Assembly: GCA_964543935.1 (NCBI GenBank)
Contig: CAZJAK010000001.1
Location: 1 to 64,000, forward strand
Length of the DNA stretch: 64,000 nt
Direction of reading: 5' to 3'
Origin: JAAYDK01 sp964543935
Lineage (GTDB): Bacteria > Spirochaetota > Spirochaetia > Sphaerochaetales > Sphaerochaetaceae
Shown: piece by piece, positions 52,776 to 61,695 of the stretch
Numbering within the stretch: the first letter of the stretch is position 1
Layout of the letters: each line of letters opens with the position of its first letter
The notes under the pieces: model-generated
Told to the model about the DNA's origin: nothing
Database searches by the model: none
The model's input: only the letters and a program-made list of their open reading frames with translations
Program-made: the position numbers and the translations under genes

Positions 52776-54602
52776 TCAATACTGGCCGTACAAGGGGCCG
52801 TAGGCGGCACAGGCGCGGTAATCGGCCCCCTCCTTGTCCATTCCGAATGCATTCCAAGAGCTAGGTCGGAAGATGTCTTCTTCGGCTACATTGTGCATGC
52901 AGACAGGGATGCGCAGCATGGCGCACAAGGTGATCAAATCGGCGCCGATATGACCGTAGCTGATGGCGCCATGGTTGGCACCCCAACTCGCCATGACCGA
53001 ATAGACATCTTTGAAGGGCCCGTCCTTTCCGTCAGTGCGCGGCACGAACCACGTCGTCGGCCAAGTCGGGTCGGTCCGCTTGTTGATTTTCTCGAACACT
53101 TCGGCGGGAATGTCGCAGGTCCATCCTTCCGCAATCTGCATGACGGGTCCGATCCCTTTGACGATATTCAAGCGGCTCATTGTCACCGGCATCTCTCCAT
53201 CGGTGAGGAAGGTGGAAGAATACCCGCCGCCGCGGAAGTAGCCGCCGTTGGCGACGCTGAACTCAGTATGGGCAAGGGTCTGCTCGACATCCGTTTCGGT
53301 GATGTCCCAAAAGTGCTTCATGACCGGTTTTCCTTGCCCGTCTTTCATTCGTCCGGCAGCGTCGAGGGTGGTCGCGCCTGAATTGATGAGGTGGATGAAG
53401 CCCTCCTTGGCGCGGCCGACCGGCTTCCAACCGGTGACACGCTCAATGGCCGCCGGACTCCAATAGGTGCGCACGTCGCTGAAGATCTGGGCCCGGTTGG
53501 TCAACAATTTGCCGAACACCATCGCCGTCCCGTTGCAAAAGTCGTTCTCAGTGGCCATGATGAACGGCTCGCGGATGCCGTTCCAATCGAAAGAGGTGCA
53601 CAACATCGTCTCCATGAAATCGCCGTTGGGCCAATGGTCGGTCCATTGCCGCTGGCCTTGGAAACCCGAGAACAAAGCATTGTGCCCCAAGGCTTCTTCA
53701 GGGAAGCCGAGCTTGGCCAGGTTGGGATTGCCGATCATCAAGTCTCGCCCGATCATCACCATCTTGATGCAATATTCCCAATCACCCTTGCGCTCTTGCT
53801 CTGATCGTTTCCAAGCGGGGAGGTTGACCGTGTCGGGTGCTTCCTTGCAATGTTCGTTCACCCATCTGCCGGCCAAGGCGTATTCTTCAGGATCGAAAAT
53901 TTCCTCTTCGACCCGACGGGCTATCTCGCTCATGTCGACCACTTCGGTGCGCATGCCAAGGTAGGCTTGGAGAAAGTCTTGGTCGACGATCGAACCGGCG
54001 ATGCCCATCGAGCAACCGCCGATCGACAAGTAGCTCTTGTCACGCATGGTCGCTACAGCCAGGCCGGCGCGGGCAAAACGGAGGATTTTTGCTGACACGT
54101 CTGACGGAATGCTGCTGTCGCTTGAATCCTGCACATCGCGGCCGTAGATGCCGAAAGCGGGCAAGCCCTTTTGGGCATGGGCCGCCAAGACCGCCGCAAG
54201 ATAGACCGCTCCCGGCCGCTCGGTTCCGTTGAAACCCCACACTGCTTTGACGGTGGTGGGGTCGGCATCGAATGTTTCGGTGCCGTAACACCAGCACGGT
54301 GTCACGGTCAATGTGACGGCGACGTTCTCCTGTTTGAATTTGGCATGGCATTGGGCGGCTTCGGCGACTCCTCCGATGGTGGTGTCGGAAATGATGCACT
54401 CGACGGGCAAGCCATTGGAATGCTTCACCTGAGAGCTGATGAGGAAGGCTGCCGCTTTAGCCATCGCCATGGTTTGGCCTTCGAGCGATTCACGAACGCC
54501 CCGGTGCCTTCCGTCGATGACGGGGCGGATCCCAATCTTGGGCAACAAGCCCGCGTAGCGCTGCTCGGGGCCGACATTGTCTATGTGGAAATTTTTTGCC
54601 AT
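52776..54602 (-). CDS. fucI: L-fucose isomerase
   Basis: 608 residues, near the usual length. The protein has the three-domain FucI layout: N-terminal PKIGIRPVIDGRHRGVRESLE, a middle IGGCSMGIAGS segment and a C-terminal domain with metal-ligand regions (ATENDFCNG). It converts L-fucose to L-fuculose (also D-arabinose to D-ribulose). AGGAGG lies 6 nt before ATG 54602. It is divergent from fucU across a LacI-type operator. No fuculokinase or aldolase is in the window. Confidence 0.93.
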   Translation of the reverse strand: MAKNFHIDNVGPEQRYAGLLPKIGIRPVIDGRHRGVRESLEGQTMAMAKAAAFLISSQVKHSNGLPVECIISDTTIGGVAEAAQCHAKFKQENVAVTLTVTPCWCYGTETFDADPTTVKAVWGFNGTERPGAVYLAAVLAAHAQKGLPAFGIYGRDVQDSSDSSIPSDVSAKILRFARAGLAVATMRDKSYLSIGGCSMGIAGSIVDQDFLQAYLGMRTEVVDMSEIARRVEEEIFDPEEYALAGRWVNEHCKEAPDTVNLPAWKRSEQERKGDWEYCIKMVMIGRDLMIGNPNLAKLGFPEEALGHNALFSGFQGQRQWTDHWPNGDFMETMLCTSFDWNGIREPFIMATENDFCNGTAMVFGKLLTNRAQIFSDVRTYWSPAAIERVTGWKPVGRAKEGFIHLINSGATTLDAAGRMKDGQGKPVMKHFWDITETDVEQTLAHTEFSVANGGYFRGGGYSSTFLTDGEMPVTMSRLNIVKGIGPVMQIAEGWTCDIPAEVFEKINKRTDPTWPTTWFVPRTDGKDGPFKDVYSVMASWGANHGAISYGHIGADLITLCAMLRIPVCMHNVAEEDIFRPSSWNAFGMDKEGADYRACAAYGPLYGQY

Positions 54603-54618
54603 AACATGCCTCCTATGG

Positions 54619-54647
54619 TATATAATGAGCGGGTATAGCCGATGTAA
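54619..54647 (-). promoter_or_regulatory. Promoter of fucI
   Basis: Minus strand TTACAT (54647-54642), 17 bp, TATATA (54624-54619). The predicted leader is short, and the ribosome site AGGAGG would lie near its 5' end. Confidence 0.55.
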
Positions 54648-54656
54648 TCGTTTACA
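54643..54656. promoter_or_regulatory. LacI-family operator in the fucI-fucU intergenic region
   Basis: TGTAATCGTTTACA is near-palindromic around a central CG, the hallmark of LacI/GalR-family sites. It overlaps the -35 of the fucI promoter and lies in the divergent control region of fucI and fucU. No LacI-type gene is in the window. Confidence 0.65.
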
Positions 54657-54729
54657 ACCTTAAGTATGGCACAGGGTGGGCGATTGCGCAATGGAAAACA
54701 CGCCGACACCACCCTACGGGAGAACAGAC

Positions 54730-55158
54730 ATGCTCAAGAACATCCCCTCGATCCTAAGCCCTGAATTGTTGAAAATCCTCATGGAGATGGGGCACGGGGA
54801 CGAGATAGTCATCGCTGACGGAAACTTTCCCGCCGCCTCGTGCGCCCAACGTTTGGTCCGCCTCGATGGGTGTGAAGCCTGCGATGTGCTCAAGGCAATG
54901 TTAACGCTGTTTCCACTCGATTCGTATGCCGACAACGCCTTTTTGATGGAAAAGGTCCCGCATGACCCGGTCGAGACCCCGATTTGGGAACGCTATGGAG
55001 CGATAGCGCGACGTAGTGACGAGCATTTCAGCCGCTTCACGTTCATCGAACGGTTTGCCTTCTATGAACGGGCCAGGCAAGCATATGCCATCGTGGCCAC
55101 CGGTGAGAAAGCCCTCTACGCCAACCTCATCCTGAAAAAAGGGGTGGTCAAATCCTGA
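54730..55158 (+). CDS. fucU: L-fucose mutarotase (RbsD/FucU family)
   Basis: 142 residues. MLKNIPSILSPELLKILMEMGHGDEIVIADGNFPA is the FucU start, with the conserved His and Asp. The enzyme speeds anomer conversion of fucose, supporting FucI. I chose ATG 54730 with GGGAG 7 nt upstream; the longer frame from 54676 does not match the family. It converges with the acyl-CoA ligase gene. Confidence 0.9.
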   Translation: MLKNIPSILSPELLKILMEMGHGDEIVIADGNFPAASCAQRLVRLDGCEACDVLKAMLTLFPLDSYADNAFLMEKVPHDPVETPIWERYGAIARRSDEHFSRFTFIERFAFYERARQAYAIVATGEKALYANLILKKGVVKS

Positions 55159-55162
55159 CTGG

Positions 55163-56902
55163 TTAAAAGTCCAACACCTTGCCAGATGTGCGGCTGACCT
55201 TGCCGCGTTGGATTTTGCGGGTGCTGGTCATTGCCATGGGTTTTTCCACCAACGTCACCCGCGAAATTTTCATGCTGTGGCGCATCTTGCGGTTGACTTC
55301 CGTCACGATGCGGGCAATGTCTTGTTCGATGGCGGCATTGTTGAAGCCGAGGTTGCGGTAATGTTCGGCATTGGGATGGATCACCGCCTCGATGCCCTCG
55401 GCTTTGACCGCCTTTTTGGCCAAGTAACCACGTACCAGCACTTGTTCGATTTGACCGTAGAGCTGAAAGGCATCCTCGATCTCTTCAGGGTAGACGTTTT
55501 TGCCCCCCTCGGTGACGATGATGTTCTTGGCCCTTCCTTTGAGGTAGAGGTAATTGTCCTTGTCCAAGCTGCCGAGGTCACCGGTTTTCAACCATCCATC
55601 GGCCGTGAACAACGCACCCGTGTTGACCGGATCCCGGTAATACCCCAGGCAAATGTTCGGTCCTTGCACTTGGACTTCACCGACTCCGAACAGGTCCGCC
55701 TCCCCGATGCGCATCTTCACCAACGGGAACACTTTCCCCACCGAGGCGACCTTGAATCGGCTAACCGGGTTGAGGGTGAGGATCGGGGCGGTCTCGGTAA
55801 GGCCATACCCTTGGATGAAGTCGATGCCGAGTTGCTGATATCTGCGGAAGGTTTTAGGCGAAAGTGGCCCGCCTCCGCTGATGCAGATGCGGATGTTGGT
55901 CATGCCGATGCCTTCCAACATCGCGTGGAACCAGCGCCGTCCAGGATTCTTGCCGGTGAGGGTGCGTATCAAACCGTTGACGAACAATAACGAACGCACC
56001 ACTACATAGGCAGCCAGTCCCTTTTCGCGGACTTTCCTAAATAAGCCGGCCAAGAGCTTGTTGTATAACAGCGGGATGGCCAGGAACATCGTCACCTTGC
56101 CTTCGCGCATGTCGCTCAAGATCCGCGAGACGACCATGCCTTGGCCGAAGATGATCTCGCATCCGTACATCAACGCCACCAGGAACACAGCTGTCATGGA
56201 ATACGAGTGGTGCAACGGAAGCAGGGCGTAGAAGACGTCGGTCTCGGTGATGGTCAAGAATTCCCGATCTCCCGCTTGGTACACGTCGCTGACGATGTTG
56301 CGGTGGGAAAGCATGACTCCCTTCTCATTGCCGGTGGTGCCGCTGGTGAACAAAATGGCGGCCAAGTCATGTTCGTCAGTCTTCACCACCTTGAAGCCTT
56401 TGCCTGCTCGGACACTGTAGATGTCGGGTTTCCCAGTCTCGTGTTGACCGTCGAGGGAGATGGCCCCCTTCAGGCTTTCGAACCACTGGTCGCGCTTGCA
56501 TGCGACGATGACGTCCGAATCGGCCAGCATGAAGGATGCGCCCGCGAACGATCCCAAGGCATTGACCCGCTCTGCTTGCATCTGATTGTCCAGCGGTACG
56601 ATGACAGCTCCGCAAAACAACGTGGCCAGGTATCCTATGGCCCATGCGGGGGAGTTCTTTCCATTCAACAAGACCCGGTCCCCTTTGCCGACGCCTTGTT
56701 CCTGCATGTAGGCGGCCACCCGCAGGATTTCCTCGTTCAGTTGACCGTATGTGAATGTCTTGCCATTGGCACCGAGTGTCGTGAATGACTTGCGCTGTGC
56801 ATGGCGTTCCACCGTAATGGAGAACATGGTGCTAATGGAAGGCCAATCGCCTTCGAACAGTCTGCCTCGATAGGTCTCCAAAATGTCCCATGATCGTTCC
56901 AT
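55163..56902 (-). CDS. AMP-forming acyl-CoA synthetase/ligase
   Basis: 579 residues of the adenylate-forming family. The phosphate loop LFTSGTTGNEKGVMLSH, the YGLTETAP segment, TGDLGSLDKDNYLYLKGR and the late KIQRGKV with the catalytic-Lys region are present. It activates a carboxylic acid to an acyl-AMP and then usually an acyl-CoA; the pattern suits long- or medium-chain fatty acids. GAAGGA precedes ATG 56902. No neighbouring fatty-acid gene is seen. Confidence 0.88.
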   Translation of the reverse strand: MERSWDILETYRGRLFEGDWPSISTMFSITVERHAQRKSFTTLGANGKTFTYGQLNEEILRVAAYMQEQGVGKGDRVLLNGKNSPAWAIGYLATLFCGAVIVPLDNQMQAERVNALGSFAGASFMLADSDVIVACKRDQWFESLKGAISLDGQHETGKPDIYSVRAGKGFKVVKTDEHDLAAILFTSGTTGNEKGVMLSHRNIVSDVYQAGDREFLTITETDVFYALLPLHHSYSMTAVFLVALMYGCEIIFGQGMVVSRILSDMREGKVTMFLAIPLLYNKLLAGLFRKVREKGLAAYVVVRSLLFVNGLIRTLTGKNPGRRWFHAMLEGIGMTNIRICISGGGPLSPKTFRRYQQLGIDFIQGYGLTETAPILTLNPVSRFKVASVGKVFPLVKMRIGEADLFGVGEVQVQGPNICLGYYRDPVNTGALFTADGWLKTGDLGSLDKDNYLYLKGRAKNIIVTEGGKNVYPEEIEDAFQLYGQIEQVLVRGYLAKKAVKAEGIEAVIHPNAEHYRNLGFNNAAIEQDIARIVTEVNRKMRHSMKISRVTLVEKPMAMTSTRKIQRGKVSRTSGKVLDF

Positions 56903-57073
56903 AACGGTTCCTTCGTCGCAAACCAGCCATAGTCTGAATTGACTATATGGGCATGATAAGCGACAGAACCATTATGAGTCCGGGTGGAAGCTTGTTGTCA
57001 ACAATTCATCTAAGTATTTTCAAAAAAAACAATTGTAATGGATAGTAGATTATAACCATATCGCGTTCGAGCC

Positions 57074-57769
57074 TTACAAACCCAAATGTTCCTCACCCAA
57101 CTGCCGTACATAGATTGCCAAGGCGTAGAGTGGTGCATCATGCAAGCCCTTGTCAGATAACAGCGGACTTGCCCGTTCGAAAGCGCTTTTGTTGTTCTCC
57201 CAATACGAGGCAATGGTCCGCAAACCCGCGACGCTCAGAGAATCGGGACTCAATGAGAGCAACCGCATGCCTTTGCGCACGAACGGATCATACGGTAGTA
57301 TGCAGGCAGTCGAACCCCATAAGATGGTGGTGGCAACTGCATCGTCGTCGATCGGCCCGCAGATGCCTTGATCGCGTAAGAATTTTTGGATGTCCGCAAC
57401 GGTCTTGATGATGGTCCGCTGTATCGCTGCGTCGGTCAATCGAACGGGGTCGCAATCCCGCAACGCGGATACTTCCTCCAGTCGCAGGATCTCGGCTAAC
57501 GGCATGAGGACTTTGGCATCCGAGGGTAGCAATGCATGACCCGGACTCAATGCCCACGCAGTCATGAACAGCTGCAAGTCAGACGATACATGAAGCAGGT
57601 CGTCGCCGCACGATTCGGCCAAGGAGCGGTATAAGCGCTCCATGGAGCGATACTTTGGATTGATGTTCGGTTGTGAGCGGAGGATGAAGCGTTTCAGCGT
57701 TGGTTCGATGTCAAGGCTGGCGGCCTCTTGGGTGTGTCGTCTGAGAGCTCGTACGGGATTGATTCGCAT
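57074..57769 (-). CDS. Orphan protein of unknown function
   Basis: 231 residues, not recognised. It is soluble, with no signal peptide or membrane segment, and mainly helical. It starts MRINPVRALRRHTQEAASLD. A patch of conserved-looking acids (GPIDDDAVATTIL) and ILPYDPFVRKGMRLLSL are the most distinctive parts. ATG 57769 is 6 nt after a promoter -10 and has no Shine-Dalgarno. The gap 56903-57073 before it holds no recognisable element. The function is unknown. Confidence 0.7.
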   Translation of the reverse strand: MRINPVRALRRHTQEAASLDIEPTLKRFILRSQPNINPKYRSMERLYRSLAESCGDDLLHVSSDLQLFMTAWALSPGHALLPSDAKVLMPLAEILRLEEVSALRDCDPVRLTDAAIQRTIIKTVADIQKFLRDQGICGPIDDDAVATTILWGSTACILPYDPFVRKGMRLLSLSPDSLSVAGLRTIASYWENNKSAFERASPLLSDKGLHDAPLYALAIYVRQLGEEHLGL

Positions 57770-57775
57770 GGTTCC

Positions 57776-57804
57776 AATGTAGCTGATTCACTGCGCTTCG
57801 TTAA
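57776..57804 (-). promoter_or_regulatory. Promoter of the orphan gene (leaderless)
   Basis: Minus strand TTAACG (57804-57799), 17 bp, TACATT (57781-57776), then 6 nt to ATG 57769. Confidence 0.55.
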
Positions 57805-57831
57805 GATGGGTAAGGCGCTTGGATGAAAGAA

Positions 57832-57855
57832 ACGGAGCGGGAAAGCCCGCTCCGT
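57832..57855 (-). terminator. Terminator of the xylBA operon
   Basis: A perfect 10-bp stem ACGGAGCGGG/CCCGCTCCGT with a 4-nt loop, 22 bp after the xylA stop. On the minus strand TTCTTTC follows. A run of seven A (57864-57870) lies on the opposite side, so it may be bidirectional. Confidence 0.8.
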
Positions 57856-57877
57856 CTCGCTCGAAAAAAATACATGG

Positions 57878-59209
57878 TCATGAAAAGAGGTATTGGTTCA
57901 CCAAGTTGTTGAGCAACTCCTGCTTTCCGCTGACGGCAGGGGTATGAACGGTTTTGCCGAGTTCGGCAAGCTTGGCGAAATCGAGCTTGCCTTGTTCGAA
58001 CAGCTTTCCGTCGCCATGGTCGAAGGAGCTATAGCGCTTTTGTTTCATTGCATCGATTTTCCCTTCGGAAAGGATGCGGTCGGCTGCCAACAAGCCGAGG
58101 GCGAAAGCGTCCATTCCCCCGATGTGGGCGATGAACAGGTCGGCCAAGTCGGTTGAATTGCGCCTTCGTTTGGCGTCGAAGTTCAAACCGCCCTCGTGCA
58201 AGCCACCATTGCGCAAAATGATCAGCATCGCCTCGGTCGTCTCGTACACATTGGTCGGGAATTCATCGGTGTCCCACCCGTTCTGGGAGTCGCCTTGATT
58301 GGCGTCGACGCTCCCGAGCAATCCATTGTCGGCGCAGACTTGCAGGTCGTGGGCGAAGGTGTGTCCGGCCAATGTGGCGTGGTTGTTCTCGATGTTGCAC
58401 TTGAAATCCTTCTCAAGGCCGTTGGCACGGATGAAACCGATAGCGGTCGCCGCGTCGAAGTCGTATTGGTGCTTGGAAGGCTCCATCGGTTTCGGTTCGA
58501 TATAGAAGGTTCCCTTGAAACCGATTTTCCTGCCGTAATCGCGGGCAAGGCGAAGGAAGGCTCCGAGATGCTCGAGCTCGCGTTTCGTATCGGTGTTCCA
58601 CAGGGTCATGTAGCCTTCGCGGCCGCCCCAGAAGGTGTAACCGGCTCCGCCGAGCAGGACGTTGACGTCCAAGCTGGTCTTGACTTGATGGGCCGCCCTG
58701 GCCAAGACGCCGAATTCGGGATTGGTGGCAGCCCCGTTCATGTAACGGGGGTGGCCGAACAGGTTGGAGGTGTTCCACAACAGCTTCACACCGGTCTGGT
58801 CCTGCAGTTTCTTGAGGTACTGAGCCATCTGCAGGTAGTTCTTCTCGTACTCAACGGCCGATTCGGCATCGGGGGAAGCATCGATATCGTGGAAGGCATA
58901 GTACGGAGCCCCCAGCTTGGTGATGAATTCAAACGCTGCCTCGGCTTTGTTGCGGGCGTTCTGCATCGGATCGTCGTGCTTCCACGGGAACACCATGGTC
59001 GCCTTGCCGAACGGATCGGTCCCGTCAGCGCAAAAGCTGTGCCAATAAGCGACCGAGAAACGCAAGTGCTCGGCCATGGACTTGCCGCGAACGATTCTCT
59101 GCGGGTCATAGAATTTGAAGGCCAACGGGTTGTCCGATGTGGCCCCTTCGTAGGTGATTTTCCCTATTCCCTTGAAATATTCTGTATTACCGACAAAATA
59201 ACTGCCCAT
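57878..59209 (-). CDS. xylA: Xylose isomerase
   Basis: 443 residues, the long (class II) form. Motifs include FHDIDASPD near the catalytic His, KLLWNTSNLFGHPRY, GGREGYMTLWNT, FYIEPKPMEPSKHQYDFD and the NHATLAGH metal region. It converts D-xylose to D-xylulose (and glucose to fructose). AAGGAGAG lies before ATG 59209. It is co-transcribed after xylB, 28 bp away. Confidence 0.95.
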   Translation of the reverse strand: MGSYFVGNTEYFKGIGKITYEGATSDNPLAFKFYDPQRIVRGKSMAEHLRFSVAYWHSFCADGTDPFGKATMVFPWKHDDPMQNARNKAEAAFEFITKLGAPYYAFHDIDASPDAESAVEYEKNYLQMAQYLKKLQDQTGVKLLWNTSNLFGHPRYMNGAATNPEFGVLARAAHQVKTSLDVNVLLGGAGYTFWGGREGYMTLWNTDTKRELEHLGAFLRLARDYGRKIGFKGTFYIEPKPMEPSKHQYDFDAATAIGFIRANGLEKDFKCNIENNHATLAGHTFAHDLQVCADNGLLGSVDANQGDSQNGWDTDEFPTNVYETTEAMLIILRNGGLHEGGLNFDAKRRRNSTDLADLFIAHIGGMDAFALGLLAADRILSEGKIDAMKQKRYSSFDHGDGKLFEQGKLDFAKLAELGKTVHTPAVSGKQELLNNLVNQYLFS

Positions 59210-59237
59210 AATGCTCTCCTTCCATGTTTGATGGTAA

Positions 59238-60728
59238 TTATGAGAATAACGGTTCCATGGCCTTCACATAGTCCATGTACCGTCCATACGCCACACCATA
59301 CTGCCGAACGCTCTCTGCATCGGGCAGGTATTTCTTACCCTCCATCACGACGTGCGAATCGACAATCTCCTCCAACGCCACCTGCTCGCCACACGAATGG
59401 CGGTAAGCCCACCAGGCTTGCAGGGCGGCCCCGAAGGCGGCTGCCTCGGCGACAGCGGGTACCTGTACCGGCACATCGCAGGTATCGGCCGTCATCTGCC
59501 GCCACAATTCAGATTTCGCCCCTCCTCCGATAAGTTGGATGCCGCGAGGCTCGAATCCCAGTTCCCTGAAAGCATCAAGGCCATACCTCAGGCCGAATAT
59601 TGCGCTTTCCATGGCTGAACGGGCGATGCATTCCTCGTTCATGTTGTCCAACGTGAACCCCATCAGGCACCCGCGCCCATGCGGATAGTCGGGAGTGCGT
59701 TCCCCGTTGAAGTAGGGCAGCATCACCACTCCTTTGGATCCGATCGGGGCTTGGGCCGCCTTGCGGTCGAAATCCTTGACTCCCAACGAGAATAGCGTGC
59801 GGGTCATCTCGGTGGCAACCGTGCAGTTCATCGTGCACAACAGCGGCAGCCACGAGCCGCTGGATGAGCAGAATGCAGCCAAGCGGCCTTGGGGGTCGAT
59901 GATCGGCTTCGATGATGAGCCGAACACGGTCCCGGAAGTCCCCAAGCTCATCGCCAGCATGCCGTCGCGCACGACAGCGGTCCCGATGGCTCCCATCATG
60001 TTGTCCCCGCCTCCGGCTGAGACGAAGATCCCCTCGGGGATGCCCAAACGTTTTGCTGCGGCCGCATTGACTGTACCGGCGCACCCGTCGGCGTCGATCA
60101 GCGGCGGGAGCGCCTTCGACAAATCCCGCTGTGGATCGAGGATTTTTAGCAACCGTTGCGACCACTGGCGCTCTCTGATGTCCAGTAGCGCCGTGCCTGA
60201 GGCGTCGCCGTGTTCCATGACATAGGTACCCGTAAGGAGGAAGTTCACCCAATCATGCGGCAGCAGGATTTTCTCCATGCGGTCGTACAGGTCACGGTGA
60301 TGGGTGCGCAGCCATAAGATTTTAGGAGCGGTGTAACCGGTTAAGATCAGGTTGCCCTCGTTGGCCAACAAATTGTATTTGCCACCGGCAGCGGAGGTGA
60401 TTTCATTGCATTCAGAGACAGTGGAGGTGTCGTTCCAGAGCTTCACCGGGCGTAGGACTGTTCCTTCGCCGTCGAGTGGCACGAAACCGTGCTGCTGTCC
60501 CGAGACTCCAATCGCAGTGATGTCGCGGCGCACGTGCTCGGGTAACTTGGCGAAGCACGTGGTGATGGCCTCTGCCCACCAGGAAGCCTCCTGTTCGCGC
60601 GTACCGTCCTCCCGTGCGATCAACTCGTGAGGGGCTTGCGTGAGCCCTACGATGGAACGCGTTTGCGTATCGTAGGCGAGCACTTTGGTGCTTTGCGTCC
60701 CTACGTCGATTCCTACCACTATGGCCAT
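59238..60728 (-). CDS. xylB: Xylulokinase
   Basis: 496 residues of the FGGY kinase family. GIDVGTQSTKVLAYD, the catalytic-Asp region GVSGQQHG, SAGGGDNMMGAIG and GGGAKSELWRQ are visible. It phosphorylates D-xylulose for the pentose phosphate route. GGAGG lies 8 nt before ATG 60728. It is divergent from an AraC-type regulator gene, a common layout for sugar operons. Confidence 0.94.
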   Translation of the reverse strand: MAIVVGIDVGTQSTKVLAYDTQTRSIVGLTQAPHELIAREDGTREQEASWWAEAITTCFAKLPEHVRRDITAIGVSGQQHGFVPLDGEGTVLRPVKLWNDTSTVSECNEITSAAGGKYNLLANEGNLILTGYTAPKILWLRTHHRDLYDRMEKILLPHDWVNFLLTGTYVMEHGDASGTALLDIRERQWSQRLLKILDPQRDLSKALPPLIDADGCAGTVNAAAAKRLGIPEGIFVSAGGGDNMMGAIGTAVVRDGMLAMSLGTSGTVFGSSSKPIIDPQGRLAAFCSSSGSWLPLLCTMNCTVATEMTRTLFSLGVKDFDRKAAQAPIGSKGVVMLPYFNGERTPDYPHGRGCLMGFTLDNMNEECIARSAMESAIFGLRYGLDAFRELGFEPRGIQLIGGGAKSELWRQMTADTCDVPVQVPAVAEAAAFGAALQAWWAYRHSCGEQVALEEIVDSHVVMEGKKYLPDAESVRQYGVAYGRYMDYVKAMEPLFS

Positions 60729-60792
60729 GTTTGGTTCCTCCGTTGATAAAAACCGCCCCCAGAATCCCTATATGAATAGTTTAGCCACAACG

Positions 60793-60832
60793 ATTCACAT
60801 TGAATAGACAAAATTGCCAAGGCATGTATATT
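60793..60832 (+). promoter_or_regulatory. AraC-gene promoter (leaderless) with operator-like dyads
   Basis: TAGACA (60805-60810), 16 bp, TATATT (60827-60832), then 8 nt to ATG 60841 with no Shine-Dalgarno. Overlapping the -35 is ATTCA-CAT-TGAAT (60793-60805), and in the spacer TGCCAAGGCA (60815-60824). Both lie between xylB and this gene. Confidence 0.6.
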
Positions 60833-60840
60833 ATTGACCT

Positions 60841-61695
60841 ATGGACATTCTTGACGCGGTCTTCGTCTATCAGATGCGCCAACGGGATGAACTGCGCTGG
60901 CACGGGCGCACCCACTGCCATCGCGACAACGAGTTCGAAGTCCATTATTTCCTCGGGGGAGAAGGCGAATTCGTCAACGGCAAGACCTGTTTCGCCATCC
61001 GCTCTGGCTCGCTGTTCATCTCCAGTCCGAGCACGGTGCATGCCATCAAGGCGACCGCCCGTGATCCGGTGACGTATTACGCCATCCTGATGAACCTTGC
61101 GCCCGACGAGACGCTGCTGATCGATACCTTGGCCGAATTGGAACGGCACATGCCGTACCACATCGGGACCAACTACCGCTTCTTTTTCGAAGAAGTCAAG
61201 GAGAAGGGGCTCTCATCGGTCGGGCAACGCCGCCAGTCGGCTTGCCACCAAATGTTCTCACTGTTGTTCCAACTCAATGCTGAGGGCTCCCAAGTCGGCG
61301 GCAACGATTCCGACAGCCGCCACCTCGAACGGGCTTTGCGGATCATGCAGAAGAACGTCATGGGCACGTTGACGTTGGGAGAACTTGCCGCCGAATTGAA
61401 CCTGACCCGCTCCTACTTCATCCGGCTGTTCGAAAAGCGCATGCATCAAACCCCGATGAAGTACTACATGAAGCTCAAGATCGAAGCGGCCGGGGCGTTG
61501 CTCACCTGTACAGACTTGTCTGTCAAGGAAATATCAGCCCGACTTGGCTTTTCCAGCGAGTTTCATTTCAGCAAGCAGTTCAAGCTGAAGACAGGCCTGG
61601 CCCCGACTCTGTACCGGCGCAATTACTTGCAACAACTTGGCGAGACGATCGGGCAGAATCCTCAGATCGAAGATGGCGTTACAACAACAAGGTGA
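60841..61695 (+). CDS. AraC-family regulator, probable xylose regulator
   Basis: 284 residues. The N-terminal cupin domain has HGRTHCHRDNEFEVHYFLGGEGEF and a SSPSTVHAI strand; the C-terminal AraC domain has LTLGELAAELNLTRSYFIRLFEKRM and LSVKEISARLGFSSEFHFSKQFKLKTG. A sugar-binding cupin plus AraC domain, divergent from xylBA, suggests a xylose-responsive activator. It overlaps the convergent lrgB-like gene by 17 bp. Confidence 0.9.
   Translation: MDILDAVFVYQMRQRDELRWHGRTHCHRDNEFEVHYFLGGEGEFVNGKTCFAIRSGSLFISSPSTVHAIKATARDPVTYYAILMNLAPDETLLIDTLAELERHMPYHIGTNYRFFFEEVKEKGLSSVGQRRQSACHQMFSLLFQLNAEGSQVGGNDSDSRHLERALRIMQKNVMGTLTLGELAAELNLTRSYFIRLFEKRMHQTPMKYYMKLKIEAAGALLTCTDLSVKEISARLGFSSEFHFSKQFKLKTGLAPTLYRRNYLQQLGETIGQNPQIEDGVTTTR

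Noticed and set aside
58196..59533. 445-codon plus-strand ORF antisense to xylA and xylB
   Set aside because: Antisense shadow of two strongly supported sugar genes.
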